64,000 nucleotides of DNA from contig NC_018215.1 in assembly GCF_000219625.1 (NCBI RefSeq), positions 1,178,001-1,242,000 of the forward strand. The letters are read 5' to 3'. Position numbers and translations under genes: made by a program. Shown piece by piece: positions 33,601 through 44,599 of the stretch. The notes below the pieces were generated by a model. It searched no databases. It saw only the letters and a program-made list of their open reading frames with translations, and had not been told where the DNA came from. Position 1 is the stretch's first letter; every line of letters begins with the position of its first letter. This DNA is from Zymoseptoria tritici IPO323 (taxonomy: Eukaryota; Ascomycota; Dothideomycetes; Mycosphaerellales; Mycosphaerellaceae).

Positions 33601-33945
33601 TCATGCTCACGATTCACGGGCTTCGGCTAACTCTCTTACAGGGCCCCAGCTATTGAAGATCAAGCCGTTGACAGAGTGCACCGTCTCGGCCAGAAGAAGG
33701 AAACGAAGGTGTTCCGACTGGTCATGGAGGGGAGCATTGAGGTATGACATCTTCGGCTCTTCGCTCGTGACAAGCAACCATACAGTGGAGCAGAATGTCC
33801 AGCTAATAGCACCGCACAGGAGGAAACCATCCGAATCCAGACTGATAAGCGGAAGCTCATGGCTCTCGCTTTCTCGGAGAAGTCGAACAAGAGAGCAGCG
33901 CCAAAGACCAGCCGCATCGCCGACATCCAACGGCTACTGGCTTGA
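30682..33945 (+). CDS. HIRAN-SNF2-RING helicase, Rad5/HLTF-like
   Basis: Seven exons (30682-31135, 31185-31352, 31420-32872, 32932-33044, 33103-33589, 33642-33741, 33820-33945) give 966 aa; all six introns are 49-78 nt GT..AG and keep frame. A HIRAN domain spans about 105-210 (KIVGCQYYRG, REPGNPYDTNAIRIDN). The SNF2 ATPase has Walker A ADDMGLGKT, Walker B-type ILDEGH and VLTGTPIVNS. A C3HC4 RING is inserted between the two helicase lobes (CAICLETLHEPVITACGHSFG then CPMCRAEL), as in Rad5 and HLTF. The second lobe has VFSQWTSFLDIV, RLDGTMNVAKR and QAVDRVHRLGQ. Family proteins bind stalled replication forks and ubiquitinate PCNA. The long N-terminus of yeast Rad5 is absent, so HLTF-like is the safer call. 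A Lys/Glu/Ala helix lies near residue 235. Confidence 0.93.
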
Positions 33946-35986
33946 TTGAGGAAGTCCTAGCCGCCAGCGCTAGGTTCCACACCGCACCATCACGACATCC
34001 CATAGCATCGAGCCATGACTGGCTTGCGTACGTCAACTCAAAAGTTTGTAGATCTCTTCTCAAGCACGAAGGAGGAAGGCCAGACTCGCGCCTCGGAAGT
34101 GCAGCATGTGAGTAAGACGGCAATCGTGGCTGTCGCAGAGCCGCTCGTGGTGGTATACTGGTATGGGATCAAGCCAGTTGATCTGCTAGCAAGTGGACCG
34201 CGCGGCAATGATGATCGAGTGCAGATCTCTGAACTAGAGACTTCGCTCCAGCGGTGTAGGTAGTGCGAAGTATGTCTGTGTATGAGTTGGTATTACACAT
34301 AATTCTTCGACTTGAGAGAGGGGTTCTTCACACGATCTCCATCATGCACGGGCCGTCATCGCTGATTTCGTCAGTTATTCAGACGAAGCTTAAAACAACG
34401 ACAAGCAATCGAAGCTTGATCCGACAGCACACCTTGATCAAGACAAAGTGTACGCGTGGCGTGCAAGGCCAGAGGAAACAAGAATCTGGACTTCACATGT
34501 CTCGCTCGCATGAGTCGAGCCCCTCTGCAAAAGAGTGGGTGGCTCTGCCGTCTGCACATGATGTCGATCATTGGCCGGCTAGTTCGGCTTGCGGCAGTGT
34601 AGAGGAACCAGATCTGCCGGGCCGCGGTGACGAAGGATTTGCGCCCAAGATGGTGCACCTGTGCACGATCGGATTGGAAGATGTGATTTGCATTTGATGT
34701 TTTTGGTATGTGGGGTTTTGTGAATGATGAGATGGTCAAACTCATGTGTTGTGACGAGGGTGGTGAGTCCGGGATGCGGCGATCCGAGGCGGTTGATCTC
34801 GCACTTTTCGTGCATTTGTGCTTTGCTGTGTGCTGGCTGGCTTTATTAGTGGACTCCGGCAGAGCGGCGTGTTTTGTTTAGCATGTGATCGAAGCGGTAC
34901 CTCCAGTGAGTGCACAGCCTCGACACTAAGGTCCGTCAAATTGCAGGATCCTGCACACTTGCAACGGCAAAGGGAGAGGAAACGGACGTCGCTCCTGATC
35001 GGTCTTTGCTCGACGGTGACCAGACTCCAAGAGATTTTACAATACGAGAAGATGACCTGCGGTCAGCACGGCAGAACAATGGGTGTAAGGGACACCGTGG
35101 CGCAGTGCAGGGTGGTGATGGAATCCGATGCCGTTGCGGTCGTAGTGGTAACGAGTCCCGGAGATGTGCTAGGGTGGTACTTGGAGACGTACTTCTTTCT
35201 GATGGGCGAGGGCGAGAACTACTACTGGAACTTCCAGAAGGTTAATTTTCGTTGTTCACACGACGGACGGGAAGATTTCCTTTGGTAGTTCTAACCTCGT
35301 AAAGACCTTGGGTGGGTGGGATGTGGGATCGGTATATCTCTAGTCTTTGAGCTTCCACCCATTCGAGTTAAGATTGGTGGGAGCTGTTATCGAAAACACT
35401 CTATACTGTCCACAAGTAGCAACCAGACCGGTAGTTCTATGCTCGAGGATATCATGCCGGTCCCTTGGTCGAAGTTTGGTGGGGCGTATTTTCCCATGCA
35501 ACTCTGCCCTGCCCTGCCTACCCGCCGTTCGCCCTCTTCCACTAAAGTACTCTCCCTTTGACATCTCTTTCTCCCCCGAACCCAAACCCTTTCTCATGTC
35601 TACCACAATTTGCCGATTTTGAGTCTGTTCAGATCTTCCGTTAGCCACGGCGACCTTACGGTCAGGCCTGTAGCGCTGCGTTTCGAGTTGTCCGCTCTTC
35701 CAGGTTCCTTCCCTTCTCCATCGCGAGTGAATCCTCGACCGCGCCATGGACGATTGAACAACACTTCCCTTGTGAGCATCCTTAACCCTGACCGACCTGC
35801 CTTCTGGCCGGCCTTCTGGAACAGACCCCTTCCTGACCACCCTGGCTGGCGTACCGGACTATATCATTCTGCACCGGCACTTGAGCACAACCAACTACTC
35901 GGGGCTTGAGAGACAAAGCTCCCGCTCAAAAGTCGCGCAAACTTCACTTTGTCCCTCTCCGCACGTGCCCACTTGCAATCTCCGGA
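33946..35986. other. Gene-poor 2 kb interval upstream of the copper-fist gene
   Basis: This is the largest gap without a gene. The last 650 bp (about 35300-35980) look like a CT-rich promoter and long 5' leader, with repeated pyrimidine runs such as tctttctccccc. Open frames up to 156 codons (34818-35288 plus, 35340-35840 minus) show no known motif. I see no tRNA, tandem repeat or transposon remnant. Confidence 0.45.
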
Positions 35987-37693
35987 ATGGTTATCAAGGA
36001 AGACGGCACCAAATGGGCATGCCAATCATGCCTCAAAGGTCACCGTGTGAGTGGTTGCACTCATACTGGTAAGACGGCCGCGTCAACACTCACCCACCGC
36101 GTTCTGTACTGACCGTGTCTCTTCCCAGACCGCGAACTCACCCTGGTTCCGAAGAAGGGAAGGCCGGTCACTCAATGCCACCACTGTCGTCTCGAACGAA
36201 AGAAGCGATCTGCTCATGTAAAGTGCGATTGTGGTGAAGTCGAAAAGCCTCACCACCCGAAAGAGAAATGCATACACTTGCGTGAGGCCGAGGAGCGAGC
36301 CAAGGCTGGATTCCACGACGACCACCATGAAGAAAAGGACCCGGCACATTTGGCCGCTGTTGCAGAAGAGCAGGGTTGCTGCTGCCATCATGGAGGCAAA
36401 TGTACATGTTCATTTCTCAAGCGGGAGCCCGGTATCGACGATGGATCTACTCCTCCACATGGTCCAGCCGTGCCCAAACCACGACTCGACAGTACCCGAT
36501 CCGATGGCTCCATCACTGTCTTTGCCAATGGACATCACAAGCCAGTTCATCGAAAGAACTTCGCGGCCCATGAATGCGGCATGCCTTACAAGATGCCCGC
36601 TGCCAGGCACAACTCCGATCAAAGCGTGGCGAGTGCGGCTACCCGGTCTGTGGATAGTCTCGCCCTGAACAACAATCTGGGATACGCCAATTACCAGGCC
36701 AATGTGCCATATCAATCCGAACCGATACGATCTCACTCGGGCGAGAATTCACCCATGCGACCGCATCGAGCCACATTATCTTCCATGGACTTTTCTGACC
36801 TCAGAAATATACAGCCCAGTAACAGCATCGACACGACAGTCAACGACTCGACGGCATTTCCACAATTTGGTCCTACGTCTAGCATTGCAGAAAGCTCTTA
36901 CGATCCATGGTCTGCCTTTCCTTCGGACTCGAGCATTCACGCCAACGGCAATACTTTCGGCGCTTGGCCAAGTGTGTTTGAGAACGGCAGTATTGCTCAG
37001 CCAGCGTTGACGGCTGCATCATCGGGAACACAGTCCGAGGTCGATGAGATTCCCAACATGGACGACTTCTACGGCGCATCCATGCAGATGCCCATCATCC
37101 AAGAGGACGCGAACGTTCAACCCGGATTCGTCGACGACTCCAACATCAACCGTCGTAGTCTGCCGCCCGGCTTCTTTGGCAATGTGGACTTCAGCATGCC
37201 ATCAGGACTGAACATGATTGAAGCTCCTGCTGGCAACGCCATGGAGTCTGGAAGTGGGAAATCGAACTCTGGAGACACTGTCATGGGTTTTATCGACCCC
37301 TGGCAATCCCCTAGGTCGCCTTCAGCTGCGACCATGGCACCGCGGTCAGCCATGAGTCCCTCTGGCAGACCTCAATCCCAGTCCGTTGGCCCAAGCAGCG
37401 CACCAGCCGAGGATCTCATCCGGCAACTCTTCCCGGACATCGACGCCGGCAGTCCGTTGTTTAGCATGGGCAACAGTCCCAGCGCAGGCGACCTGGCGCC
37501 GTTTAAAAGAGGCGGCGGGCTGTCCTACACATCTGCGCCCATCGATTCAAGTGCAATGGACAGCATGTCAGCCTACGCGCCACAGTCGTGGAACGACGGC
37601 TCGTTGAGTGTGCCAAACGATGAGTTTCCCAGCTTCAACATGGATCAAAATTTTGCCAGCACAGAGTTTGGGAACGGCTGGCAGTATCAGTAA
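35987..37693 (+). CDS. Copper-fist transcription factor
   Basis: Two exons (35987-36068, 36129-37693) with a 60-nt intron (GTAAGA..CCAG) give 548 aa. The copper-fist DNA-binding domain fills residues 1-60. The zinc knuckle is Cys12, Cys15, Cys24 and His26 (CQSCLKGHRVSGCTH), and the minor-groove KKGRP motif is followed by QCHHCR. The intron splits the knuckle end from the KGRP half. At about residues 111-121 is a cysteine-rich copper-sensing cluster (GCCCHHGGKCTCSF). The rest is low-complexity Ser/Asn/Pro, a likely activation region. Relatives are yeast Ace1/Mac1, fission-yeast Cuf1 and Podospora GRISEA. Whether it responds to copper excess or shortage cannot be told; one Cys cluster rather than two is noted. 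Confidence 0.93.
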
Positions 37694-38242
37694 CGAATGC
37701 ATATATCATAGGTCTCACGTCGTCTCGTGGCTGAGAGAGTAGGCATCAGCATAACGGCCGCAAATACGGAAGAGCAGTATCATATCGAGGTGTGAGCGAC
37801 TTTTGTTGGGCTCATCGGGAGATGATTTGCATGGGAGCGATTTCGGCCGGTAGGCAATGGAACGACAGTGAACAGACGCACACTTTGAGCTTGCATGCTT
37901 TGTTCTCCGGAGACTGAAACGTCGTGATATCAGTGTTGCTACAGGGTGTTGAAGTTGACATGTTGCATCGTGAGCTTGTAAATGTGCTGTCTTTGAGGAT
38001 AAAAGACATCAACTTCGCAACTTGTCCATCTTTCAACGCCAACTCGGGTCTTTTAGCTATCGCAAGTGTTCCACACTTGTATATATATATACCAGTACGC
38101 GTGTCGAGTCACTTGGCGGCAAAGACATCTCTTGGACACAACATCCCGGTTCGAAGCTGGACGTCATCTCCCAAAATCTTGAGGACGTACGATCCGGAAG
38201 GTTTCACGACATACAGCATACTATTCGCACGAAGCATCGACC
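37694..38242. promoter_or_regulatory. Promoter of the GH128 gene with TATA box
   Basis: About 550 bp between two genes on the same strand. A run TATATATATATA at about 38080-38091 sits 150 bp before the GH128 ATG and is the clearest TATA box in the window, suggesting a strongly regulated gene. Confidence 0.55.
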
Positions 38243-39163
38243 ATGGGACTCCTCACGAACCTCACAAACCTCAAGGACAAGGTCGAGGCCGCAAGGCACT
38301 CTGCTGCTGCTCCCTCACCTCCATCCGCAGCCCAACCACAAACTCAGCCCAGCTCCTCTTCCAAACCATGTTCCAAGAGAGGTCTATGTTGGCCTCTAGA
38401 GAACAACAACAACAACGATCAAGTCTCCGCCTTCACCCGCCCAGGCACAAAAGTCTCATGGCTATGTACATCTCTCCCAATCCACCACCTCCATCTACAC
38501 ACCGCCTGACCCTCCCTCGCAGACAACTGGTCCCCCAACCCAACCACCTGTTCCCTCGAATGGGTCCCCATGTCCTGGAACACCGCAGACATGTCCTCCC
38601 TCCCAGGCAAAGTCGCCCACCAATCCGCCAGTCACCTCCTCGCCTTCAACGAGCCCGAACTCCCCGACCAATCCAACATCTCCGTCTCCTCCGCCGCCGC
38701 GGCATGGCTCGAACACATCGAACCCATCCGACGCACTGGCGTCCGCTGCGGCAGTCCAGGCATCTCTTCCGCAGGCCACGCCGTGAAATGGTTGCAGGAC
38801 TTCGTATCCGCCATCCGACAGGGCGGTTCAGATGTGGACTTTTGGGCTATCCACTGGTACGGTGTTGATCTGGGCGGGTTTTACGACTACATCTGGTCGA
38901 CGCATCATCAACTCGGACCGGAGAAACCGGTCTGGATCACCGAGTTTGCGGCGACGAATTGGAATGAGAGTGAGCCACTGCCCCGAGAGCATGTAGAGAA
39001 TTTCGCGAGGGAGAGTTTTAAGTATGTTGACACGTTGGATTGGGTGGAGCGGTATTGTTGGTTTGGACCGATGAGGAACACGGGGACGGTGGGGAAGTGG
39101 GCGAGGATGTATGATGATGAGGGCAAATTGACGGCGCTGGGGAAGGCGTATAGAGATGAGTGA
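38243..39163 (+). CDS. GH128-family (Asl1-type) glycoside hydrolase-like protein
   Basis: Two exons (38243-38465, 38523-39163) with a 57-nt intron (GTACAT..GCAG) give 287 aa. The splice recreates the conserved VSWLYNWSPNPT segment. The fold family is glycosyl hydrolase 128 (catalytic core domain), fungal beta-1,3-glucan-active or cell-wall proteins. The two likely catalytic glutamates are in LLAFNEPELPDQSN and in PVWITEFAATNW. Other family blocks are FWAIHWYG and ERYCWFGPM. No signal peptide is visible: the N-terminus MGLLTNLTNLKDKVEAARHS is followed by a Pro/Ser/Gln linker and SKRGLCWPLEN. So either secretion is unconventional or the true start lies in an upstream exon I could not find. Confidence 0.88.
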
Positions 39164-39268
39164 TGATCTAAGGTATGATTAATCTAAACGGGATGATAGT
39201 TTGCACGACTGGAGCAATGCGTAGCTCATTCTGATTCCGAGTTTCTTGATAATCTATCCACGACAGAT

Positions 39269-41488
39269 CTATGTGTTCCTCAAAAACACCCCTTGGCCCA
39301 GACTCGTCAGATACCCATACCTCGTCAACATGGTCGGATCGAATTGGCCCTCCTCTCCGTGAGAACTACTACCCACCGCCGCATCCGCCAACCCTAGTAA
39401 GCCTCCATCACCACCGAATTGCAACATTTTATCCCTCTTCTTCTTGACCAACTCCCTCACTGCTCCGTCCCAGCCTTCACTCTCTAGCTTGCCCGCCAGG
39501 CCTCGACCTTCGCCGAGACATTGCGCCAATTGATCGAGTCCTTTCATCGCTTCACTCCTCGTCTTCGGTACGTCGCAGAGTTCACAAAGTGTCATGGCTG
39601 CGAGAGCGCCAAAGTGGTGGTTCAGCGGCGTGACAGGAGTCAGCCGGCTGTTGAGCACTGTTGCGACTTTGACGGCGTGACCAACGAGTTCTGAGGGCTC
39701 GGTGGTCGGACTGAGTCGCTTGATGAGAAGGTGGCAGTGGTGGTAGCTCATGTGTACCAGATTGAGGGATCCCCAGACTGATTCGACGGACTCGCGGAAT
39801 CGATCGATTTCGCCGGCGAGCGTGAGGTTGAGGAGAGAGGAAGCAGGATTGGAAGGAGCCATGACATCTGTCGTTGGAGTTTTGGTTGTGGTGAGAATGG
39901 CTGCGAGATGGCCAATGATGAAGGAGAGGCGGGCGAGGTGGTAAGTCGATTCACCAAGCAGGATTTGATCTTCCGGGAGGAGGACCACACTGTTTTCGGG
40001 GAGTTTGAGGAGGTCCGCGGTGGAAGAGGCGTGCCAGCGGTCGAGAATGAAGAGCACCCACCAGACTCTTCTCGCTAGTCGATCCTCGGAATCGCGGTCG
40101 CCTTCCATTACGGAAGTGCTCGTCGATCGGATCGTGTTGATCTCTAGTTGGCCGGCGACACCAGCTGCTCGCCCGAGCCATTCGGCACGACTAGGACCAG
40201 CTTGGCCTCGGATCGTTGCAGGACCGTGATTGTCGCTCTCTAGAGCCATGAGCAGGAGTGTTTGAAGATATACAAGATTCGTTGAGTTCGTGTGACTGCT
40301 GGGATTGTCGAAGGGATATTTGGCGAGTAGTTCGGCGGTACGCTTCAAGGCCTGGTGGTAGCCTGCATTGGTTTGTAAGGTCGAAGTCGGAAACGTTCGC
40401 ATCAGGCAGTCCAACGCGGCGAGGAATGCCTCTCGTAACGATGCGGGACATTCAGCTAGCCGCTGTCGTAGGCGATTTTTATTGTTCGCGAGCAGAGGGA
40501 ATGTCTGATGTATGATCCGGTAGTACTCGTCAATCACCGCCTCGTCCCAGTCAAAGTTCGTGATCGTCGTGCTGTTCTCCGCTTCAAAGGCCATGCCAAC
40601 TGTATCGTGTCGGTTCTCACTCCCTGACAACCGCCAGAAGGGCTGGACATTATGCTGCTGGTGTGTCGGTCCTGGTGTTTGCATATGCGGCGCGTACATG
40701 TGCTGCTGCGGCGGCGGCGCATTGCCCACATTTGAATATATCGCCTGCTGTCCTGGATGTAACCCTTCCGCGACCTCATGCGTTCGCTTATCACCTATTC
40801 GTGGATCCGGCATGATACGAGGATCATGTGTATACGCTTGAAGTCCCTCCGCCATCGCCTGTTGCACTTGCTGTATCTCGTACCGATGCTGCTGTTCCAG
40901 ATGTGGAGGTTGCACCTGCTGTTCGAGGGAGTTTAGACGTTCTGCCAGCTCTTTGATGTAGCCCTTGCTCGGTCCTCGCTTCATCGGCTGTCGACTGAAT
41001 GTGCACTTCGCTGCCGTCCGAGCACAGTTGTTACATGGCATGCTCGGCACTTCATCGACCGCGTCACATCGTATCTTCTTCCGTCTGCACTCATCACAAG
41101 CCCGACTGACTTTCGTTCGCTGCTTGCTCTTGTCCGGCGGTGGAGGCCCAGCATCGGCCGTGCCGTTCGCTTGTGCATATGCGACGGAACCGTGAGGGAC
41201 TTGTGAGGAGGACGCTGCACCGGGAGGAGGATATGGTAATTGTCCTGGCACTGAGCCAAAATTGCCAAAGCTGCCCATTACGTCCAGATGTGCCTGCATT
41301 TGTGAATCTTCCGACATTCTTCTGTTCGTATTGTCGTCGCCAGGACCGGGCGACTGGGTGTTCCTGCCATTCTGCTGTGGTGTGCGGGATTCGAGGCTTT
41401 GTTGTTGGAGATGCTGGTAGAAGGGATGATTGTTCGATGCGGCGGAGGGCGACGGGTACGCTTCCGATTGTTGGTCAGACGCGGACAT
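39269..41488 (-). CDS. Zn2Cys6 transcription factor, Rgt1/COL-26-like
   Basis: Intronless, 739 aa. The Zn(II)2Cys6 DNA-binding domain lies near residues 130-160 (SRACDECRRKKIRCDA, then PCNNCARTAAKCTF) with all six cysteines. It is followed by FSRQPMKRGPSKGYIKEL and a leucine-rich dimerisation helix (LAERLNSLEQQV). The RGPSKGY extension is typical of the Rgt1-like group, which includes yeast Rgt1 and, from memory, filamentous-fungal glucose/starch regulators COL-26/BglR. The middle is a fungal-specific TF domain (DEAVIDEYYRIIHQTFPLL, ARRVWWVLFILDRWHA). The N-terminus and residues 195-290 are Gln/Pro/His-rich. Role in sugar sensing is inference from the family. It converges with the GH128 gene, 105 bp between stops. 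Confidence 0.85.
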   Translation of the reverse strand: MSASDQQSEAYPSPSAASNNHPFYQHLQQQSLESRTPQQNGRNTQSPGPGDDNTNRRMSEDSQMQAHLDVMGSFGNFGSVPGQLPYPPPGAASSSQVPHGSVAYAQANGTADAGPPPPDKSKQRTKVSRACDECRRKKIRCDAVDEVPSMPCNNCARTAAKCTFSRQPMKRGPSKGYIKELAERLNSLEQQVQPPHLEQQHRYEIQQVQQAMAEGLQAYTHDPRIMPDPRIGDKRTHEVAEGLHPGQQAIYSNVGNAPPPQQHMYAPHMQTPGPTHQQHNVQPFWRLSGSENRHDTVGMAFEAENSTTITNFDWDEAVIDEYYRIIHQTFPLLANNKNRLRQRLAECPASLREAFLAALDCLMRTFPTSTLQTNAGYHQALKRTAELLAKYPFDNPSSHTNSTNLVYLQTLLLMALESDNHGPATIRGQAGPSRAEWLGRAAGVAGQLEINTIRSTSTSVMEGDRDSEDRLARRVWWVLFILDRWHASSTADLLKLPENSVVLLPEDQILLGESTYHLARLSFIIGHLAAILTTTKTPTTDVMAPSNPASSLLNLTLAGEIDRFRESVESVWGSLNLVHMSYHHCHLLIKRLSPTTEPSELVGHAVKVATVLNSRLTPVTPLNHHFGALAAMTLCELCDVPKTRSEAMKGLDQLAQCLGEGRGLAGKLESEGWDGAVRELVKKKRDKMLQFGGDGGLLGLADAAVGSSSHGEEGQFDPTMLTRYGYLTSLGQGVFLRNT

Positions 41489-42026
41489 GCCGAGGATATT
41501 CAGCTGTTCGGTGGTATTCTGGATCTCGTTTCGAACGCCATGCAGCGACGTGGTTGTTGTTGTTGTCGAGCACCTCGGTGGGGTGAAGGTGGGAGTGTAT
41601 AGCTGCCCGCACTGCAGCCATCTGCCCCGGCTCTGCTTGCCTCGCTCGGCTTCGTTCTGGTCCCTCCAGGCGCGATCGTCATCCTACACGACGACATCTT
41701 TCTATGGTTCGCCTGGAACTGAGGACATTTGATGAGGACACCTTTTGGTCGATCATAAGAGAAGGACGATATGGAAGTCTGTTCACGGACAAGCGATTGT
41801 TTGGCGTTCGGCGATAAATTTCTCCGGTCATGGAAGAGGCCTCAGGTGAATAGTGGCTCGAGTCAAGACAAACATACTACTCCATGAACATGTTATGTAC
41901 TGCTACTCACACTAGATCGCTGGAGCAGGGTTTCAATATTATCGATTGTGATCGCTGTGAAGGGACGACCAACACTTCGCACCCGCGAAATGCACTTCAA
42001 TTTGAGTATCTATTGGTCACTCCATA
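41489..42026. other. Intergenic region, Zn2Cys6 promoter / VPS27 3' end
   Basis: About 540 bp upstream of the regulator. Several short open frames are seen on the plus strand, none convincing. No TATA box or repeat is clear. Confidence 0.45.
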
Positions 42027-44162
42027 CTACAGCTCGATCAAACTCTCCTCCTTCACCTGCGGCGCATGTTGCGGCGCGGTAGGGAAGCTCTCCTGGCCAT
42101 ATCCGCCATGAGCGGCCGGAGCTTGCGGCCATTGCTGGGCGGGCTGGGCAGCGGACTGGTGTTGAGCTTGCTGGGGGTAATACTGCTGCTGTTGGACCTG
42201 TTTCGGCGGTGGTGCCTGCTGGTGGTGTTGAGGTGCTTGTTGCTGGGGGTAGTGTTGCTGAGTGGGTAATTGTTGGTAAAGCTCGGGACTTGGAGGCGCT
42301 TGTTGAGAGGCATTTGGAGGCTGCTGCTGTTGCTCGCCGTAGTAGAAGCTGGCTGCTGGGTCCGCTGAGGGTGAGGCGAGTGGTGGGTTTGATGTTTGCG
42401 AGGCGTGGCTTGGTGCATATTGAGACGATCGTTGCGAATATTGATGGTTGGAATGCTGGCGTTGAAGTGGAGGTTGATGATCTGGTTGATTTTGCGGAGG
42501 ATATTGCGATGGTGCTTGCTGTGGAGGGTATCCTGGCTGCTGTTGTGAATAGTATGATGCTTCAGGTGGTGGTGCACCATATGAGGAGACTCGCTTGTCG
42601 AATGAAGGGTACGGTGCTTGAGGCTGTTGGTAGCCGCCGTACGGCGCCTGTTGTTGTGGAGAAGCATAGCCATCCATGGGTGGCGCATTACCGCTGTAAT
42701 AGCTCTCCACGCCTCCAGGACCATCTGGCGCGGCGGAGGGTATATTAGGGTACATGTTCGATCGCGATTGAGCACCATATCGACTCGAGGTATATGCGCT
42801 TGCCATTCTGTCCTCCAGCATTCGGTCGTAGTAGCGAACGACTGTCGCCAGCTTCGAGTGCAAGTCCAGCAATGTGTCATGCTTGCTCATCGTTTCGCCG
42901 TATGTCCTGGCCAACTTTGGTCGGAGCGTACCGATACTCTCGTAGAGCTCCTGGATCTGCGGTTCGCGTAAGATCGTTCCCGGTGGTTGATGCTGAAGTC
43001 GATCGACTAATGTGGAGAATAGATTGATGTTCTCCGCCTCCACCGGAGTCAGCTCAAATTGGTTGTTCGGCCTGAATTGCGCAGCTGGTGCAGCTTGTGT
43101 CGACGATGATTGCTCCCGAAGCTCCTTTGCATATCGATTCTTCTGTGTCTCCATATCCTGCAAGCTGGCAGCAATTGCAGCCTTGAGATCTGCATCTTCT
43201 TCCTCTTCTGCCGCCTTCTTGGGTGCACTTCGACTGCTGCCGTTCGTCTGAGGTTTAGGAGTTGAAAGCTGCGACTGGGGGACATAGCCAGCACGAGAGT
43301 GTCCTTTGTTCTCTTCCAAGCTCATCTCCAGCGCCCTCTTCAAATCTGCATCGAAGCTGTCCTCTGTAACCCGTGCTCCTCTGGGCTGCATCCGATCCGT
43401 CGAGGCATTCGCTCCTTGCCATAGTGACCGCTTGCTTGCCGACGGACTTTGAGGTCCTTGGCTACTTCGATTTTTCTCCGTCAGCCTTGCGTGGCAGCCA
43501 TCGTCCACTCTCACCGGCTGCATGATGCCCAGGTGCGGTAATGGTATCGACTTGGTCGAGCATGTTCCGCAGAACACGTTCCCACAATTCCGGCAATGAT
43601 GTTTTCGATTCGTGAATGTGAAGCGCTCTCGACAGCGCATGCAAATATCGCTGTCGGCCCATTCAGGCGGCGCAGACGAGTCGAACATGCTGCTGGCGAC
43701 CTCTTGCTTGGGTGGGAACCGAAAGCCTTCGTGCTGAAGTGTACGATAGGTTTCCGAGATGTATACCATACTTTCTCGTCCTTGTGCAGCGGAAGCCCAG
43801 TTTTGTATGAGTTCGAGGATTTTCTGTTTGACGTCGTGGTTGGGCTCAGCCGGACCTGATGCCTTGAGGAGGCTCGTCAAGTTGTCGATGAACTCTCTGC
43901 TCGCAATCTCGACCATGAAATGTGATCCTCCATTCTTGACACAAGTATCCGTCAGGTTCAATGTGGCGAGCTGCACATTCGGGTTCTTGTTGCCTATTCG
44001 TCGTTTCAGGCTGCGCATGGCCTCTTTTGGTTGCACTGTCTTGCTGCGAATGATATCGCTGATTTCGAGGTTCAAGGCGATATCTTCCAGGGAACTTGAG
44101 GTCGCCCTCTCGATTTGAGCATCGAGCTCTGCATTGCCCGCGCCCCCGAACCACGATGCCAT
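42027..44162 (-). CDS. VPS27: ESCRT-0 subunit Vps27 (Hrs homologue)
   Basis: Intronless, 711 aa. Vps27 binds PI3P and ubiquitinated cargo on endosomes and recruits ESCRT-I. The VHS domain is residues 1-147. A FYVE zinc finger follows at about 168-230 with the PI3P motif RKHHCR. Its cysteines are 174, 177, 190, 193, 198, 201 and 223, but the expected seventh (VRVCDGC) is Asp220 (codon GAC at 43503-43505). Two ubiquitin-interacting motifs lie at about 270-285 ([14 protein letters not shown]) and 322-337 ([15 protein letters not shown]). A GAT-like helical core follows (about 375-465). The last 240 residues are a Gln/Pro/Tyr-rich tail. Near the end is an ESCRT-I-binding PTAP (42072-42083), and the protein stops with SLIEL, a clathrin-box-like end. 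Confidence 0.95.
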   Translation of the reverse strand: MASWFGGAGNAELDAQIERATSSSLEDIALNLEISDIIRSKTVQPKEAMRSLKRRIGNKNPNVQLATLNLTDTCVKNGGSHFMVEIASREFIDNLTSLLKASGPAEPNHDVKQKILELIQNWASAAQGRESMVYISETYRTLQHEGFRFPPKQEVASSMFDSSAPPEWADSDICMRCRERFTFTNRKHHCRNCGNVFCGTCSTKSIPLPHLGIMQPVRVDDGCHARLTEKNRSSQGPQSPSASKRSLWQGANASTDRMQPRGARVTEDSFDADLKRALEMSLEENKGHSRAGYVPQSQLSTPKPQTNGSSRSAPKKAAEEEEDADLKAAIAASLQDMETQKNRYAKELREQSSSTQAAPAAQFRPNNQFELTPVEAENINLFSTLVDRLQHQPPGTILREPQIQELYESIGTLRPKLARTYGETMSKHDTLLDLHSKLATVVRYYDRMLEDRMASAYTSSRYGAQSRSNMYPNIPSAAPDGPGGVESYYSGNAPPMDGYASPQQQAPYGGYQQPQAPYPSFDKRVSSYGAPPPEASYYSQQQPGYPPQQAPSQYPPQNQPDHQPPLQRQHSNHQYSQRSSQYAPSHASQTSNPPLASPSADPAASFYYGEQQQQPPNASQQAPPSPELYQQLPTQQHYPQQQAPQHHQQAPPPKQVQQQQYYPQQAQHQSAAQPAQQWPQAPAAHGGYGQESFPTAPQHAPQVKEESLIEL

Positions 44163-44411
44163 CGGTGGTGAGCTTCAGGTGGGACTGGGTGGTCCAGAGC
44201 CGCTGTCGTTCGTTCGTTGCCTTGAATAGGACTATTGGTGGCGGGGAGAGGAAATCGCAACGCCGGAAAATGTGATCGATCGTATGATAGGTGGTCGGAC
44301 GGCGTATCGGAGGATCGTGAAAGTGAAAGAGAGAAGTTGTTGGATGAATATTGAGAGAGAGCCTTTGGAGGGTCTTGGGAGCTTGGGGTTCTGGAGAGAG
44401 TGGCATGTGTA
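44163..44411. promoter_or_regulatory. VPS27 upstream region, cut by the transposon
   Basis: These 249 bp lie between the VPS27 ATG and the target-site TA of the transposon. They form the left half of the ancestral divergent promoter; the right half lies beyond the element at 46552. Confidence 0.5.
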
Positions 44412-44451
44412 GAAGGGGGGCCCATGCTGTGCACGGATCACGTTATGCAAC
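44412..44451 (+). repeat. Left terminal inverted repeat of the Fot1-like element
   Basis: It starts GAAGGGGGGCCCATGCT. It pairs with the right end over 40 bp with three mismatches (positions 18, 28, 33), two of them G/A or C/T transitions. Confidence 0.92.
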
Positions 44452-44599
44452 GTTCTTACGAGAGCATGGCTTTATTTACTACACCTCTTTAATAGCTAAT
44501 ATCTTCACAACTAGTAGTCACAATAAGGTGTTTGATAGCTCAAATTCATCGCATTAATTATATCTATCAGCTCTAAGCAGCTTGTAACTTCTGCCTTAA

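Noticed and set aside
35340..35840. A 166-codon minus-strand frame upstream of the copper-fist gene
   Set aside because: It is the antisense of a CT-rich leader, giving an Arg/Gly-rich artefact with no domain.
43470..43530. An intron that would explain the missing FYVE cysteine in VPS27 (GTGAGA at the CCG-GTGAGAGTG site)
   Set aside because: The only nearby acceptor (AAGTAG) would delete the final zinc Cys and break the domain, so the Asp is a real codon in this sequence.
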